Below, piece by piece: positions 9,632-19,473 of a stretch of DNA of 64,000 nt; the first letter of the stretch is position 1, and the number at the start of each line of letters is the position of its first letter. Source of the stretch: Macrolepiota albuminosa (lineage: Eukaryota > Basidiomycota > Agaricomycetes > Agaricales > Agaricaceae); assembly GCA_027475525.1 (NCBI GenBank), contig JAMWFC010000092.1, positions 248,001-312,000 on the forward strand, written 5' to 3'. A program made the position numbers and the translations under genes. A model generated the notes under the pieces. That model saw nothing but the letters and a program-made list of their open reading frames with translations. It was not told the DNA's origin and ran no database searches.

Positions 9632-11191
9632 GTGCCTATGAGAGGTACTGATATGACACTCCAGCAAGCGCTGGAGTCACAGGACCATACGCCTGCACCG
9701 GCCGACTTAGGCAATGCACAATTCCGCACACGTATCCAGCAAGGATACAAGGATGATAATCTCTTCGTAGAGATTCTGAACAATATCCAAGCGCATCCGC
9801 GCTTCAGGACGGAGCAGCAGCTTGTCTACCTTACCAGACCCACGGGGTCCAAAGTCATCTGCATTCCCCGGGAGAGGTCGTTGATTACGACTATCCTGGA
9901 CCAGGCCCATAGAGTAGTGGGCCACTTCGGAACTCAGAAAACGCTGGACTATGTGCGACGCTGGTACTGGTGGCCGCAAATGGCCAAAGAGACGAGCCAA
10001 TTCTGCTCGACATGCGAGCTATGTCAACAGTCGAAAGTGTCGACTTTGAAGCCACCGGGAAAGCTGCATTTGCTACCCATCCCGGTCAAACCTTGGGATT
10101 CGATTGGGATGGACTTTATAGGTCCGTTCCCCGAGTCGAAAGGCTTTAACTACCTGTGGGTAGTGATCTGCAGAATGACCAGTATGGTCCATCTCATTCC
10201 GGTGAGAACCACCATGACCGCGTCAGACTTGTCGTGGATCTATCTCAAGGAGATAGTACGTCTTCATGGACTGCCCAGCTCGATCGTGAGCGATCGAGAT
10301 GCTAAGTTTACTTCCAAATGGTGGAAGGAGTTGCACAAGCTGCTAGGAGCCAAGTTGCTCATGTCGACATCGTTTCATCCGCAAACGGATGGTCAAACGG
10401 AACGTGCGAATAGAAATATCGCGCAAATCTTGCGAGCGTTCGTACGTCCTGATCAGAAGGACTGGGTGGATAGATGTCCACTCGTGGAATTCGCGATAAA
10501 CGCGAGTATATCGGAAACCACAGGGTACTCACCCTTTGAACTCAACAATGGCTACATGCCATCCATGATTCGTGAACTTCGTACGGACGAAGTTATTCAT
10601 GTGGGAGTCAAGCAGTTTGCGCGCAACGCGCTAAGGAACCTGGCAGATGCCCATGATGCGATTATAGAATCGCGCGTCTGGCAAACCAAACATGCGAATA
10701 ATCGCAGACGCGAGGAACCAGACATCGGGAAAGGGAACCTAGTGTACCTTTCTACGAAGAACCTAAACCTGCCGAAAGGCAGAGCAAGTAAGTTGTGTCC
10801 AAAGTGGATTGGACCGTATAAGGTCCTTGAAGCGGAGCCGAGCACATCTAACTACGTGCTGGAACTACCCCATGCGCTGCAAGCGCGAAGGATAGTCCCC
10901 AAATTTCATGTGTCGCTATTGCGACCGTATATGGCCAGTAGTGATGCGCTCTTTCCTAATCGAGCAACTCCGGAGCCGTATGATTTTGGAACTGGTAATG
11001 ACCAGGAGTGGTTCGTAGATGACCTGATAGGTCATCGTTGGACAAGGGGAAGCCTCGAATTCGAGGTAAGGTGGAGCTTAGGTGATACTACCTGGGAACC
11101 GCTAGTAAACTGCAAAGACCTTGCAGCGATGGATAGGTATCTAGAGCTGCAGGGCGTGAAACGCCCTCAGCAGCTAGCAAAACGCGCGTAA
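9581..11191 (+). CDS. pol: E2 Pol, integrase and chromodomain part
   Basis: Begins inside the 77-bp duplication and ends with TAA at 11189. The integrase zinc domain reads HRVVGHFGTQKTLDY with CSTCELC. The catalytic core has DSIGMDFIGPFPESKG, GLPSSIVSDRDAKFTS and TDGQTERANR (D, D, E all present). The C-terminal part holds WIGPYKVLEAEP and a chromodomain at about 11008-11150 (EWFVDDLIGHRW, then FEVRWSLGDTTWEP), which in chromoviruses directs integration to marked chromatin. All catalytic residues seen are intact. Only the 77-bp duplication separates it from the RT part, so the two are one ORF. Confidence 0.9.
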   Translation: MLVDHEAPQPREEMRQEVPMRGTDMTLQQALESQDHTPAPADLGNAQFRTRIQQGYKDDNLFVEILNNIQAHPRFRTEQQLVYLTRPTGSKVICIPRERSLITTILDQAHRVVGHFGTQKTLDYVRRWYWWPQMAKETSQFCSTCELCQQSKVSTLKPPGKLHLLPIPVKPWDSIGMDFIGPFPESKGFNYLWVVICRMTSMVHLIPVRTTMTASDLSWIYLKEIVRLHGLPSSIVSDRDAKFTSKWWKELHKLLGAKLLMSTSFHPQTDGQTERANRNIAQILRAFVRPDQKDWVDRCPLVEFAINASISETTGYSPFELNNGYMPSMIRELRTDEVIHVGVKQFARNALRNLADAHDAIIESRVWQTKHANNRRREEPDIGKGNLVYLSTKNLNLPKGRASKLCPKWIGPYKVLEAEPSTSNYVLELPHALQARRIVPKFHVSLLRPYMASSDALFPNRATPEPYDFGTGNDQEWFVDDLIGHRWTRGSLEFEVRWSLGDTTWEPLVNCKDLAAMDRYLELQGVKRPQQLAKRA

Positions 11192-11417
11192 TGCGCGTGT
11201 GGTGGTGGAATGTGGACGAAGTCCACTTTGATTGCCGGTAACTAACCGGGGGGCCACTAATTGTGGCTGTGATTGTAACTATTTAGGCGATTATGATCGC
11301 CGACGCAGCGCCAAGTGGCGTGTGTTTGTGGTTGTTTACACCACTGGCGGAGTTGGGAGATTGTTTTTTTCTTTCTTTCCTCAGTCCCAATACACGTAGT
11401 CTACGTGTCGCTTTAGA
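11192..11417 (+). other. E2 pol to ORF3 spacer
   Basis: Untranslated 226 nt between the pol TAA and the ORF3 ATG. It holds a T/C-rich run (about 11366-11380) but no convincing TATA box or splice site, so how ORF3 is expressed is unclear. Confidence 0.4.
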
Positions 11418-12359
11418 ATGGCCTATTGGGGGCCGCAAAAGGGTGATCAGAGCCGGCAAGGCTCTAGTGGAGGGGGGAGACCCCCGAATATACAGACGTC
11501 ATCCCAGGTTTCCCAGTTTCAGAGGCAGCCGCCATATCCGGCGGCGAGTCAGTTGCATTCAGCGGGCGTGGCCTATCCGGGCCGCGAGGAGCCGCTCCCC
11601 TACCAAACACCCCTCCACTCGCAAGAGATGGAGGTCGATGATGATGGGCGCTATGGGCGCCCGGAGGATAGCTTGCGTCGAGAACGGTACTATCAGGAAC
11701 CGTCCTCACGCTCGTCTGCGTCGTATCCGACGTATGCGGGTGTGGTGACGGGGCCGCCGTCAGTTCCATGGGCTCATCGGCCCGCAGCAGAGTCGTATGA
11801 GGAGCCTGCGCCACAAGCGCAGAGTGTAGTTGGGTCAGATGTGTTGTTGGGCAGACTGGAAGCAGCGGGACAGCCAGTCCCTGCAACTGCGTCCTTTCTG
11901 CAGGACAGCTTGGCCGTGATGGTGATGGAGGGATTGCTCGACCAGATCGAGCTGATGAAGAGGCAGCGCGTCGCAGCGCTGGAGCAGATCGAGCGCGCTT
12001 CTAAGCGCAAAATCGCCACGAGCGAGGAACCGACCGCTGAGGTCAAGAGGGCGAGATATCAGCCCAGTCGACCGGTCGCTCCTCCACAGGCAAGGATGCC
12101 GTCGGAAGCGCAATTCGCGCGCCATGAGCAGCCTCCTCAGCCCGTGGCCTCGTCATCGCGGCTACCCAAGTCGGGCCCGCAGGCCTCGTCAGAGTCGCTG
12201 GCTGCCGTCAGTGAACCCTTGGCAGGTCTGTCCTTGGGTCAGCGGGAACCCGCATCATCTCGGGCCCCACCTAGGGGGTCCAAACCCGTCGCTGTGGCGC
12301 CAAGAGCGCCCGTTACCGTTACTCCTCGCGCTGGGCCTGGAGGGAATACTCTGGCGTGA
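11418..12359 (+). CDS. E2 accessory ORF3, N-terminal segment (unknown function)
   Basis: Starts at ATG 11418 (MAYWGPQKG) in the same strand as pol. The first 313 codons are rich in Pro, Ser, Gln and Ala and look disordered, apart from a predicted helical stretch (LAVMVMEGLLDQIELMKRQ, then ALEQIERASKRK) with a basic tail that could be a nuclear signal. It ends in TGA at 12357, after which the same frame stays open and resumes without an ATG. I therefore read it as the first third of one 983-codon protein. I do not recognise a characterised family; it is not an obvious envelope because I see no signal peptide or membrane segment. Confidence 0.75.
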   Translation: MAYWGPQKGDQSRQGSSGGGRPPNIQTSSQVSQFQRQPPYPAASQLHSAGVAYPGREEPLPYQTPLHSQEMEVDDDGRYGRPEDSLRRERYYQEPSSRSSASYPTYAGVVTGPPSVPWAHRPAAESYEEPAPQAQSVVGSDVLLGRLEAAGQPVPATASFLQDSLAVMVMEGLLDQIELMKRQRVAALEQIERASKRKIATSEEPTAEVKRARYQPSRPVAPPQARMPSEAQFARHEQPPQPVASSSRLPKSGPQASSESLAAVSEPLAGLSLGQREPASSRAPPRGSKPVAVAPRAPVTVTPRAGPGGNTLA

Positions 12360-12377
12360 AATGCGCCTGCCCCTCCG

Positions 12378-13325
12378 GTGGCTCAGCCACAACCAGAACC
12401 GTCCGCCCTGACCAAGTTGGGGCCGTCTCGTCAGCGTTGCGGCCGCAAGCCGCCCCTCGATGCCTCCAAATTGGAGGTTATACTCTTTCCTGCTGGCATT
12501 CCCGCACAAGCGGGAGAAGTCCAGATGTTGTTTATGCTGCCGGTGTTTGTACCGGCCCCACCAGCAAAGTACCCCATGGTCGTCTTGACCCCAGACCCCC
12601 GTACGCCGGAGCAGTATGATGGTCTGGTAGCGACCTCGAGGGGAAAGACTAGGCCTGATAAAGGCAAAAAACCAGTACCATCTCTGTCCGACGAGAGCGA
12701 CTATGGAGAGTCAAGCTCGGAGCAGGAGGAGGACGGGGAGGAGGGGGAATCGGCCGCAGACCGATTCCAACGAGTAGCGTGCAATAAGCGCATTGCAAAG
12801 AAGAAGGCGATTCACGCCAAGGAGCTGAAGGCCCAGAAGTCGAGGGCCGAGGACGAATGTTTGGGGAGGATCCCCGATGGCTTGGGGGTGAAGGTGTGGG
12901 GTCCGCTGGATATCGAGCGAATGAATTCGTGCTTTAGAGGAGCACTCAGCCATTGCACCTATTATTCGTATGCCACGAATACGGTGTTGATGGGAGCTGA
13001 CGCCAATAGAGCGGCGGCATATGAACACTCCTCTGGCCAGCCTGCCCATATCCCGGGCACGATTGTGTACAAGCACGCCCCACGCGGTCTTCCCCGCACT
13101 CCTCTAGAGCTGGACCGGCTCTATAAGTATTACGCCAATGTACACGTCCCGCGTCGCGACAGAATCGTCGCGTATATGCTGATCACAGAGCTCCAGATGT
13201 TCGCACAGCGAACAGTGGAGGCTCTGCATGATCGAACCATGCAGCTCCTGATAAAGGAGCCTCAGTATCAGGAACTCGTCAACCCGATGCAGGGCCCTGA
13301 CGACCTCGCTCTTGTCGAGCGATGA
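12378..13325 (+). CDS. E2 accessory ORF3, central segment (unknown function)
   Basis: Same frame as the previous segment (18 nt after its TGA); its first start-like codon is GTG, so it is a continuation. It has an acidic low-complexity stretch (SDYGESSSEQEEDGEEGE) and then what looks like the folded part: LGVKVWGPLDIERMNSCFRG, a segment HAPRGLPRTPLELDRLYKYY, and VPRRDRIVAYMLITELQMFA. That last pattern, a Pro-Arg-Thr element followed by an Arg-Arg-Asp-Arg helix, resembles uncharacterised proteins common in agaricomycete repeats as far as I recall. TGA at 13323 interrupts the frame, again where Arg would fit. Confidence 0.75.
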   Translation: MAQPQPEPSALTKLGPSRQRCGRKPPLDASKLEVILFPAGIPAQAGEVQMLFMLPVFVPAPPAKYPMVVLTPDPRTPEQYDGLVATSRGKTRPDKGKKPVPSLSDESDYGESSSEQEEDGEEGESAADRFQRVACNKRIAKKKAIHAKELKAQKSRAEDECLGRIPDGLGVKVWGPLDIERMNSCFRGALSHCTYYSYATNTVLMGADANRAAAYEHSSGQPAHIPGTIVYKHAPRGLPRTPLELDRLYKYYANVHVPRRDRIVAYMLITELQMFAQRTVEALHDRTMQLLIKEPQYQELVNPMQGPDDLALVER

Positions 13326-13343
13326 CACATTCCAGGGCGCTTT

Positions 13344-14366
13344 TTGCGCACGAAAGACGATGGCACCACGGCGTTGCGCGTAATGCGCGCTCAGGATCCA
13401 GCCACACCGTTCGACCTTGACCAATTGGCGCAGTACGCGCTGGTCTTTGGCCGACCTGGGCTGGAGAATACCTATCAAGGTATCGCCGTGGATCATGCCT
13501 ACCGTATGCACTGGCGGACCCTCTTTGGGTTCGCCTTATGTCGAGCATTGTGCGCTAACAGCGCAGCCAAGCCGGTGATCGTACGGCGCATGACCCTCGT
13601 CGTGGCCCGTCCAGGGCTTTATCGAGAGGCGATTGCCTCGTATGACGCCATGTTCCCCGAGCAGCCATTTGAGCCCCAACATGGGCCGCAGCTCGAAATT
13701 CACCAAGTTCACGTGCCCGACAACCATGCACAGAACTTCTCCGACGACGACGCGTTACGCGTCCTGTTACACAACCGGATTCTGCTGGAATGGGTAGACC
13801 ACACATACACGTATGGCGTAGTCTTCCTGGAACAGCAGTTCCATTCCCCCACGATGTCTATGGACATCTTTAAGCAGGTCGACGACGAGCGCATGGAGCG
13901 CCTCTCCACGTATGGCACCCCCGCCGCAATCCTGCAATGGGATGGATGGCGGGAGATGACTGAAGACGATCACTATCGTCTTATGTTCAAGCACCACGAG
14001 GAGAGCAAGCTCCTGGAAAACCCTGAGGCCAACGGCCTCTATTACTTAATTGGCATGGACCCGAATCGGGTCAACCTCCTAAAGTGCTCGGCGGCGCATG
14101 ACCTGCCAGCAGCAGACATGGACCCAGGCCGGGTCAATCTCTTGTCACGCATGGCAGAGCAGGGTACGCCTCCCACCACCGCTTCAGCGATTAACGTCGC
14201 ACTAACAGAGCCTATGGTGGTAGACACGCCTGCAGCCGAGGGGCCTATAACCCCACCGAGGACGGAATCGGCGCCTCCCCCTCCCGCGATTAACGTCGCA
14301 CTGGAGGAGGAGGCAATGGTGACTGAGACGGGCGCTGGCGCAGGAGCATCGTCATCCGGGTCCTAG
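13344..14366 (+). CDS. E2 accessory ORF3, C-terminal segment (unknown function)
   Basis: Same frame, 18 nt after the TGA at 13323, and the first start-like codon is TTG. It ends in TAG at 14364. The region includes PFDLDQLAQYALVFGRPG, YRMHWRTLFGFALCRAL and LLEWVDHTYTYGVVFLEQQF, so a compact folded domain probably spans the TGA. The tail has an imperfect internal repeat (IGMDPNRVNLL and AADMDPGRVNLL; ASAINVALTEP and PPAINVALEEE) and is otherwise Pro/Thr-rich. No enzyme motif is seen. Confidence 0.75.
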   Translation: MRTKDDGTTALRVMRAQDPATPFDLDQLAQYALVFGRPGLENTYQGIAVDHAYRMHWRTLFGFALCRALCANSAAKPVIVRRMTLVVARPGLYREAIASYDAMFPEQPFEPQHGPQLEIHQVHVPDNHAQNFSDDDALRVLLHNRILLEWVDHTYTYGVVFLEQQFHSPTMSMDIFKQVDDERMERLSTYGTPAAILQWDGWREMTEDDHYRLMFKHHEESKLLENPEANGLYYLIGMDPNRVNLLKCSAAHDLPAADMDPGRVNLLSRMAEQGTPPTTASAINVALTEPMVVDTPAAEGPITPPRTESAPPPPAINVALEEEAMVTETGAGAGASSSGS

Positions 14367-14757
14367 ACCCTTTTATACAATATTGTGTATGTACCTCCGA
14401 GTATTTAACTCGAGCCATTGCAGCTGATACGCACTTTAGAGTCGCGTGTAGATACAGCGGACCCAGAGAAGGGGTCACTCTTTTGTTTTTTTTTTATATA
14501 ATTTTATTATATACAACATTTGCTTTCTACTGCTGGCGTCCCCTACGCCCGTGTCTGATAAGGACTGCTTCCGATTGTGTCCGGACAACACATCTTCCTT
14601 ACGCATGAGTGCTAACGTCGTGCAGCCACGCAGTACGCGTGCATCCATCCGTTATTGCACTACCGTGCATCTTTCATTGTTGTTGCACTACCGTGCATCT
14701 TTCATTTCGTTCTCCCTCCCGTGATCAAGACCGAGCATTTGGTCTCATTGGGGGGTA
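14367..14757 (+). other. E2 3' untranslated region with polypurine-like tract
   Basis: Noncoding. Two near-identical TTGCACTACCGTGCATCTTTC units lie at about 14656-14703, and a G run (14750-14755) abuts the 3' LTR as a plausible plus-strand primer site. Confidence 0.5.
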
Positions 14758-14933
14758 TGTAACGGACTCAGCCGTATTACCATCAGCGTCAACAACGCTA
14801 TAATCATTTAGTAGAGTATTACGTAAGATAACGTCTTGTTTTTGCACTAAGTACTAGTCAAATCCGATATTGCGGTCTGATTTAGCACTGTGTGGAATAC
14901 ACAGATAGTTCTAACTAGTAACCTCAGGTTACA
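14758..14933 (+). repeat. E2 3' LTR (176 bp)
   Basis: TGTAACGG to GGTTACA; 172 of 176 positions match the 5' LTR. Its last 77 bp are repeated at 14934-15010, after which the CCAGG target duplication follows directly. Confidence 0.92.
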
Positions 14934-15010
14934 GTCAAATCCGATATTGCGGTCTGATTTAGCACTGTGTGGAATACACAGATAGTTCTAACTAGTAACC
15001 TCAGGTTACA
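14857..15010 (+). repeat. Exact 77-bp tandem duplication at the end of the E2 3' LTR
   Basis: Copies 14857-14933 and 14934-15010 are identical, and the element's target duplication begins only after the second copy. Probable assembly artefact. Confidence 0.95.
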
Positions 15011-15052
15011 CCAGGCCAGCAGGAGGCCATTCATGTGCATTGTGAAGCCATG
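15011..15052 (+). pseudogene. Element B gag relic, middle fragment (between nested insertions)
   Basis: Forty-two bases between the E2 and E3 insertions. CCAGG at 15011-15015 is the E2 target duplication and CCATG at 15048-15052 is the E3 target duplication. Joined to its flanks it reads SPGQQEAIHVHCEAMHDCL, which lines up with TPGMNEAVRIHMDHMHDRL of the E2 gag. Confidence 0.85.
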
Positions 15053-15881
15053 TGTCACGACCCCTCCCCTCTGGGCCCACCCCAGGACACCCCCGGAACA
15101 CCCTCCGGGACCCTCCCTCCGACCCCGCAGGACACGCCCCGCCATCACGACCACCGACACCGCCATCACGCGCATCAAGGACCGCCATCAGCCGCCGCCA
15201 GCCCCGATCAACGATCGGATCACGCGACCCATTCCCGGCGATCACGCATCACGCATCACAGCTCCCTCCGTGCCAATTGATCACGCGCCCCACACGTGCA
15301 ATCCCGGTATACAGTCCCTGCTGCTACTCAATGACCCCCGGAGCCCATCCCAGACACCCCAGAACTCCGAGACCCGGTCCCGTAGTACTTATAGCATAGT
15401 TCCCTGTTGTATTTGCTAGTCTTGATATTACATACACTGTTACTTTGCTTCACTTGGATTGTTGCGTGCCCTCTATTTGACTGGTACGCATTGACTGGCA
15501 CGCTTGACTGGCACGCTTGGATAATCGCGTGCTCTAAGACTGGTACGCACTTTGCGACTTTAACTTACTAACTTGGTCTCGTCTTAGAACCTCCGGTTCA
15601 TGACTCGACCCCCACCTGAACTCCCCCGTTGGCCACAACCCAAAACCCCCGGACTAAGTCCCCTTTCCCGGGATTTCCCTGTCCACGTCTTGAACCCCGG
15701 AATCCTAGCCCCGGAGTTCCAGACACCCGAGTATCTGTGGGTTCCCGGGATTTCCCTGTCCACGTCTTGAACCCCGGAATCCTAGCCCCGGAGTTCCAGA
15801 CACCCGAGTATCTGTGGGTCAAGTCCGCATTGTAAGGGCGATTGCTTTCCCGGAAGGCCCCCGACTCAGCGGAACCTGACA
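15053..15881 (+). repeat. E3 5' LTR
   Basis: 829 bp as given, 752 bp without the 77-bp duplication at 15665. It contains short repeats of a GACTGGCACGC type (about 15480-15550). TGTCACG to CTGACA ends match the 3' LTR and the reversed solo LTR at 55388-56172. Confidence 0.9.
15665..15818 (+). repeat. Exact 77-bp tandem duplication in the E3 5' LTR
   Basis: Copies 15665-15741 and 15742-15818 are identical. The 3' LTR has one copy only. Confidence 0.95.
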
Positions 15882-16058
15882 TAATATCAAGACTCCCTCC
15901 TTACACCGTTCTTGATGGCTACGTATACTCATACTTACTACCCCATGGGCTACCAGACCGACCCCTACAGATGTCTGGTCTCCGATCATTACTCTGCGCA
16001 AACCCCCCGCCCCGTCTATCCACCCCTCCCATACGAACCTCCGTACCTCCACCGCCAC

Positions 16059-16212
16059 TGGGCCCCCGACCCATCCCTCTATGACCTGGGGCCCTCAGCC
16101 AGCTGGGCCCCTCCGCCCAACTTAGCCATGGCACGTGGGCCCCCGACCCATCCCTCTATGACCTGGGGCCCTCAGCCAGCTGGGCCCCTCCGCCCAACTT
16201 AGCCATGGCACG
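16059..16212 (+). repeat. Exact 77-bp tandem duplication in E3 gag
   Basis: Copies 16059-16135 and 16136-16212 are identical. Confidence 0.95.
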
Positions 16213-16656
16213 ACCCGTGGAGGTCCCCTCGTACCGGAGCATCCCCGGGGGCCTGCCGGAGACCCCACCAGTACCCAGTGGACCTCGCCCGATCCCCCCC
16301 AGCGAGGGCCCCTTTGCACCCACCCCCTACTACGGCTACCAGCGCCCCGTTCCCCAGCCCCGAGAACCCTGAGGACCCCCCTCGTCACTACCTGGCCGCC
16401 GCTCCACCCGCTCGAACCCCTCCCTCGCCAATGGGACGATGACGCCTCGAGGAATATGAACGGCAACGGGACAAAGTACTCCGCTCACTCAGGATTAGGC
16501 TGGAGGACTTCGCTCAACGGACAAGGGCACTGCTCACGGAATTCGGGCACGACAACTTCAAAGGCACTCTGGAGGAATGGGCTCATTGCTTGGTCGAGTT
16601 TGGGGACCGCCTCACGCGAGGAGAACTCCCGGAGCAAACTATGGTAAAGTATAGGG

Positions 16657-16810
16657 GCAATACGATCCTCCGAGAAGAATTGCAGCAGCTGCTCGACGAA
16701 GTCCACGCGTCCCCCTCCCCTCGACCCCTCAACGCAATACGATCCTCCGAGAAGAATTGCAGCAGCTGCTCGACGAAGTCCACGCGTCCCCCTCCCCTCG
16801 ACCCCTCAAC
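16657..16810 (+). repeat. Exact 77-bp tandem duplication in E3 gag
   Basis: Copies 16657-16733 and 16734-16810 are identical. Confidence 0.95.
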
Positions 16811-16994
16811 GACCCCGCGGACCCAGGTCGCTCGATTCACGTTCGACGGGAACCTCCGGAGCCGGCCCCGGCAGCCCCGACAGCCCCTGCGGACCCCACT
16901 CCAGAACAACGACAACGGGAAGAGCGACAAAACGCCTCAGCCATATTGCGGTCCCTCAACCCGACTGGAGGCCTCTTCGATCAACCCGCTGCCC

Positions 16995-17148
16995 GCACGG
17001 TAGGCTTGTCAACTCGCCGCAGGGCTAACTCCGTTCCTAGTACCTTTGAGACCTGGGGACAGCCCCAAAGAGCACGGTAGGCTTGTCAACTCGCCGCAGG
17101 GCTAACTCCGTTCCTAGTACCTTTGAGACCTGGGGACAGCCCCAAAGA
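16995..17148 (+). repeat. Exact 77-bp tandem duplication in E3 gag
   Basis: Copies 16995-17071 and 17072-17148 are identical. Confidence 0.95.
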
Positions 17149-18260
17149 CCCCTGGAACCCTCCCCACAAACAGACAACGCCCGAACCCCGGCCCTGGCGA
17201 ACCCCGGTAGACCCCATGCGGACACCCCTAGCACGGATGACACGCTGTGCTACATTGACGAGCTCACATGTGGCAACAACGAACCACGCCCCGCACCCAT
17301 GCCCGTCCCGGTACCACCCCCTACGTCAGCCCCGGTCCCTCTGGGATGCAACTTCCACCGCGATCCGCCACCCCACTTCGACCTACAAAACCCCCCGTGA
17401 CCCCCGATGCAAGCACGACCCTCCCGAGTTGAACGTCCCCCGCGTAACCCGGCACCTGACCCAGCACCCGACCCACCTCCGCCCGACCCAACACCGCCGA
17501 ACCCTCCCCGACCGCCTCTGCCACCCCCAGCCGAACCTCGAGGACGACTCCCAGGTCCCCCACCTCCGCCACCCCCCGCGTGGAGACCCGGGCCTCCCCC
17601 CGGCAGGAATGAACCCCCCTGGGATAACGGACCCCCCGGGCATAGACCCCCAGGTGAGCCACCCGGAGGAGGCCCTCCAGGCGGGTGGGGTCCCGCCCTT
17701 GGTGCTTTTCCTCCTCAAGGAGGGGGGGGTAATCACTACTACTACTATTACAATGCTGGCCCCCCTCCCTGCAACACTGCCGGACAGGATGACGCTCGCG
17801 ACGCCCTCGCCTGCGAAGGATGACTAGACATTCAAAAGCCTGACGCTTTCACGAGCCGGGACCCCCAAAAATGGCGTACCTTCCTCACTCAGTGTCTTAA
17901 TACATTCCAGGCAAAGCCGCTCACGTTTCAGGTTGACAGCTCCTGGGTGGCCTTTGCCGCATTGTACCTCCAGGGGATCGCCTTCGATCACTACACGGCC
18001 CTCATCCAGTTCGACCCCAACAACCTGGCACTTGCTCGCTGGCAAGCCTTCGTCGACGAGTTTTCCGGGAAGTTCAGGATCTACGACACCGTGGCCGAGG
18101 CCGAGGACAACCTCTTCAACCTCCGGATGCGCTCGGAAGAACGTTTCACCACCTTCATCATACGTTTTGAGAAGGAAGCTTACGAGACAGGCTGGAACTA
18201 CAGCGCCCTCCGGTACGCCCTCCACCACGCCCTGCCACAACGCATCAAGGACGTCCTCCA

Positions 18261-18414
18261 ACTCGCCCCGAAACAACCCTCCTACAACGGATACAAGGCC
18301 CTCGTCATGCAGATCGACCAACGCTACTGGGAAGACCACTCGCCCCGAAACAACCCTCCTACAACGGATACAAGGCCCTCGTCATGCAGATCGACCAACG
18401 CTACTGGGAAGACC
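18261..18414 (+). repeat. Exact 77-bp tandem duplication in E3 gag
   Basis: Copies 18261-18337 and 18338-18414 are identical; the gag domain frame changes here. Confidence 0.95.
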
Positions 18415-18798
18415 GCAGCAAGTATTTGAATTCCTGACCCCCCTGGAACCCTAGAGGAGGACCCCCTTGGCCCTCCGGCGAAGCCCCCAACCCCCAAGGT
18501 CGAAATCCCAGTCCCCCCGCGTTCCCAATGCTAACCCCGGCAGCGGCATCCGCCCCCAGGCCCAGCTTAATGCCGCCGTGGCAGCCCACGACCCAGGCGA
18601 CGTGCCAAGCCCCGAGGAACCCCCGGAAGACCCCGAAGACTTCGACTTCGACGACGAATGGGACGAGGAGGCCCTCCGAGCCAACCGGCTTCAAAAGAAG
18701 GGACGACCCTGGATCGAAGTCCCGACGGATGTGCAGGAACGATGGAGAAGGGAGGGTGTCTGCATACTCTGTGGTGAGAAAGACCATTTCATCTCCGA

Positions 18799-19320
18799 GT
18801 GCCCCAAACAACAGGTCATGGGACGTGCCACCTGGACCTTCGAAGGGGAGGACGCCACCTACGAGTATTCGGAAAACGACCCGGCGATTTAGACCCGGAA
18901 GACGCCCTAAATCGCGGAATCGACCCCGACGTCTTCTCCGCCCCGGTCTCACACCTTCGCTCTACGACACTCATACAGGACACCCTCACGGCTTACCTAC
19001 CCTCCCACTCTTCACACTCCCTCCTCCTCAAAACCCGCCTCACCCCCTCCGGAACCCCCCTCGACACCCTCGTTGACAGTGGCGCCACCGACAACTTCAT
19101 CGATGAAGCATGGTCTACCTTCGCCCTGGAACCCGCTCAGCGACTCCCAGTCCCGGTATGGCTCTGCCTCTTCGACGGAGACGCCTCTACGGCGGGGGAC
19201 ATCACTCATTTTGTGCGTATGCCCGTTACTTTCGCCAACGGACAGACTCACACCCTCCAGATGTTGATAACCAAACTTCACCCTTCCACACCCCTGGTCC
19301 TAGAGCTTCCGTGGCTCTGA
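18799..19320 (+). CDS. E3 retropepsin domain 1
   Basis: Overlaps the end of the gag frame and encodes an aspartic protease domain: catalytic TLVDSGATDNFIDE with Asp at 19075-19077, and the C-terminal hydrophobic strand LVLELPWL. A TGA at 19318 ends the open stretch, but the second copy of the domain has Arg (CGC) at the matching place (WLRDTNP), so CGA to TGA is the likely cause. The frame stays open into the second protease domain. Retropepsins are normally one domain per chain and dimerise; here two lie in tandem. Confidence 0.8.
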   Translation: MPQTTGHGTCHLDLRRGGRHLRVFGKRPGDLDPEDALNRGIDPDVFSAPVSHLRSTTLIQDTLTAYLPSHSSHSLLLKTRLTPSGTPLDTLVDSGATDNFIDEAWSTFALEPAQRLPVPVWLCLFDGDASTAGDITHFVRMPVTFANGQTHTLQMLITKLHPSTPLVLELPWL

Positions 19321-19473
19321 GACACCAACCCCCGCATTGATTGGCGACATCTCACCCTTCGCCTGACCCAGGACCCGACGCCCGACAACCAGCAACTCCT
19401 CTTCGACATCCCCCACTCTCCGGACCCTACCCTGAAAGACGGGCCCCCATCACCCCCCGGACTTCAGTCCCAT

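Larger units (their letters stand above)
3424..15010 (+). mobile_element. E2: Ty3/gypsy chromovirus-type LTR retrotransposon with an extra 3' ORF
   Basis: Flanked by 5-bp direct repeats CCAGG (3419-3423 and 15011-15015) and bounded by 176-bp LTRs that begin TGTAAC and end GTTACA. About 11.4 kb remains once two 77-bp duplications (9478-9631 and 14857-15010) are discounted. Order: 5' LTR, leader, gag with protease, pol (RT, RNase H, integrase, chromodomain), a 226-nt gap, an additional sense ORF of 983 codons, a GGGGGG-containing purine tract (14750-14755), 3' LTR. The two LTRs differ at 4 of 176 positions, so the insertion is fairly young. It sits inside the older gag relic B. Confidence 0.92.
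15914..18892 (+). pseudogene. gag: E3 gag (disrupted)
   Basis: Begins MATYTHTYYPMGY at about 15914. A Pro-rich N-terminal part is followed by a helical segment (RLEEYERQRDKVLRSLRIR), more Pro-rich linker, and the capsid-like gag domain at 17947-18420 (FRIYDTVAEAEDNLFNLRM, then FIIRFEKEAYETGWNYSAL). A CCHC-type knuckle with spacing CX2CX4HX4C (CILCGEKDHFISEC) lies at 18761-18802. The frame is broken by four 77-bp duplications, by TGA codons where Arg would fit (for example just before RLEEYERQ), and by one further frame change near 18520. The zinc-knuckle frame closes with TAG at 18890, and the protease frame overlaps it in the -1 frame, which could be the original gag-pol shift or decay. Confidence 0.75.

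Noticed and set aside
7209..13325. TGA as selenocysteine or a reassigned codon
   Set aside because: The residue suggested by context is Arg, no SECIS-like structure was evident, and other elements show the same decay pattern.
11418..14366. E2 ORF3 as a viral-type envelope gene
   Set aside because: No signal peptide, membrane segment or cleavage site is visible.
14924..15419. Open reading frames inside the E3 LTR
   Set aside because: Pro/Thr/Arg-rich translations of LTR sequence; the LTRs differ by an indel that would break them and no start context is conserved.
17400..17830. Pro-rich ORF as a separate structural protein
   Set aside because: It is a linker stretch of E3 gag in alternative frames within C-rich DNA.
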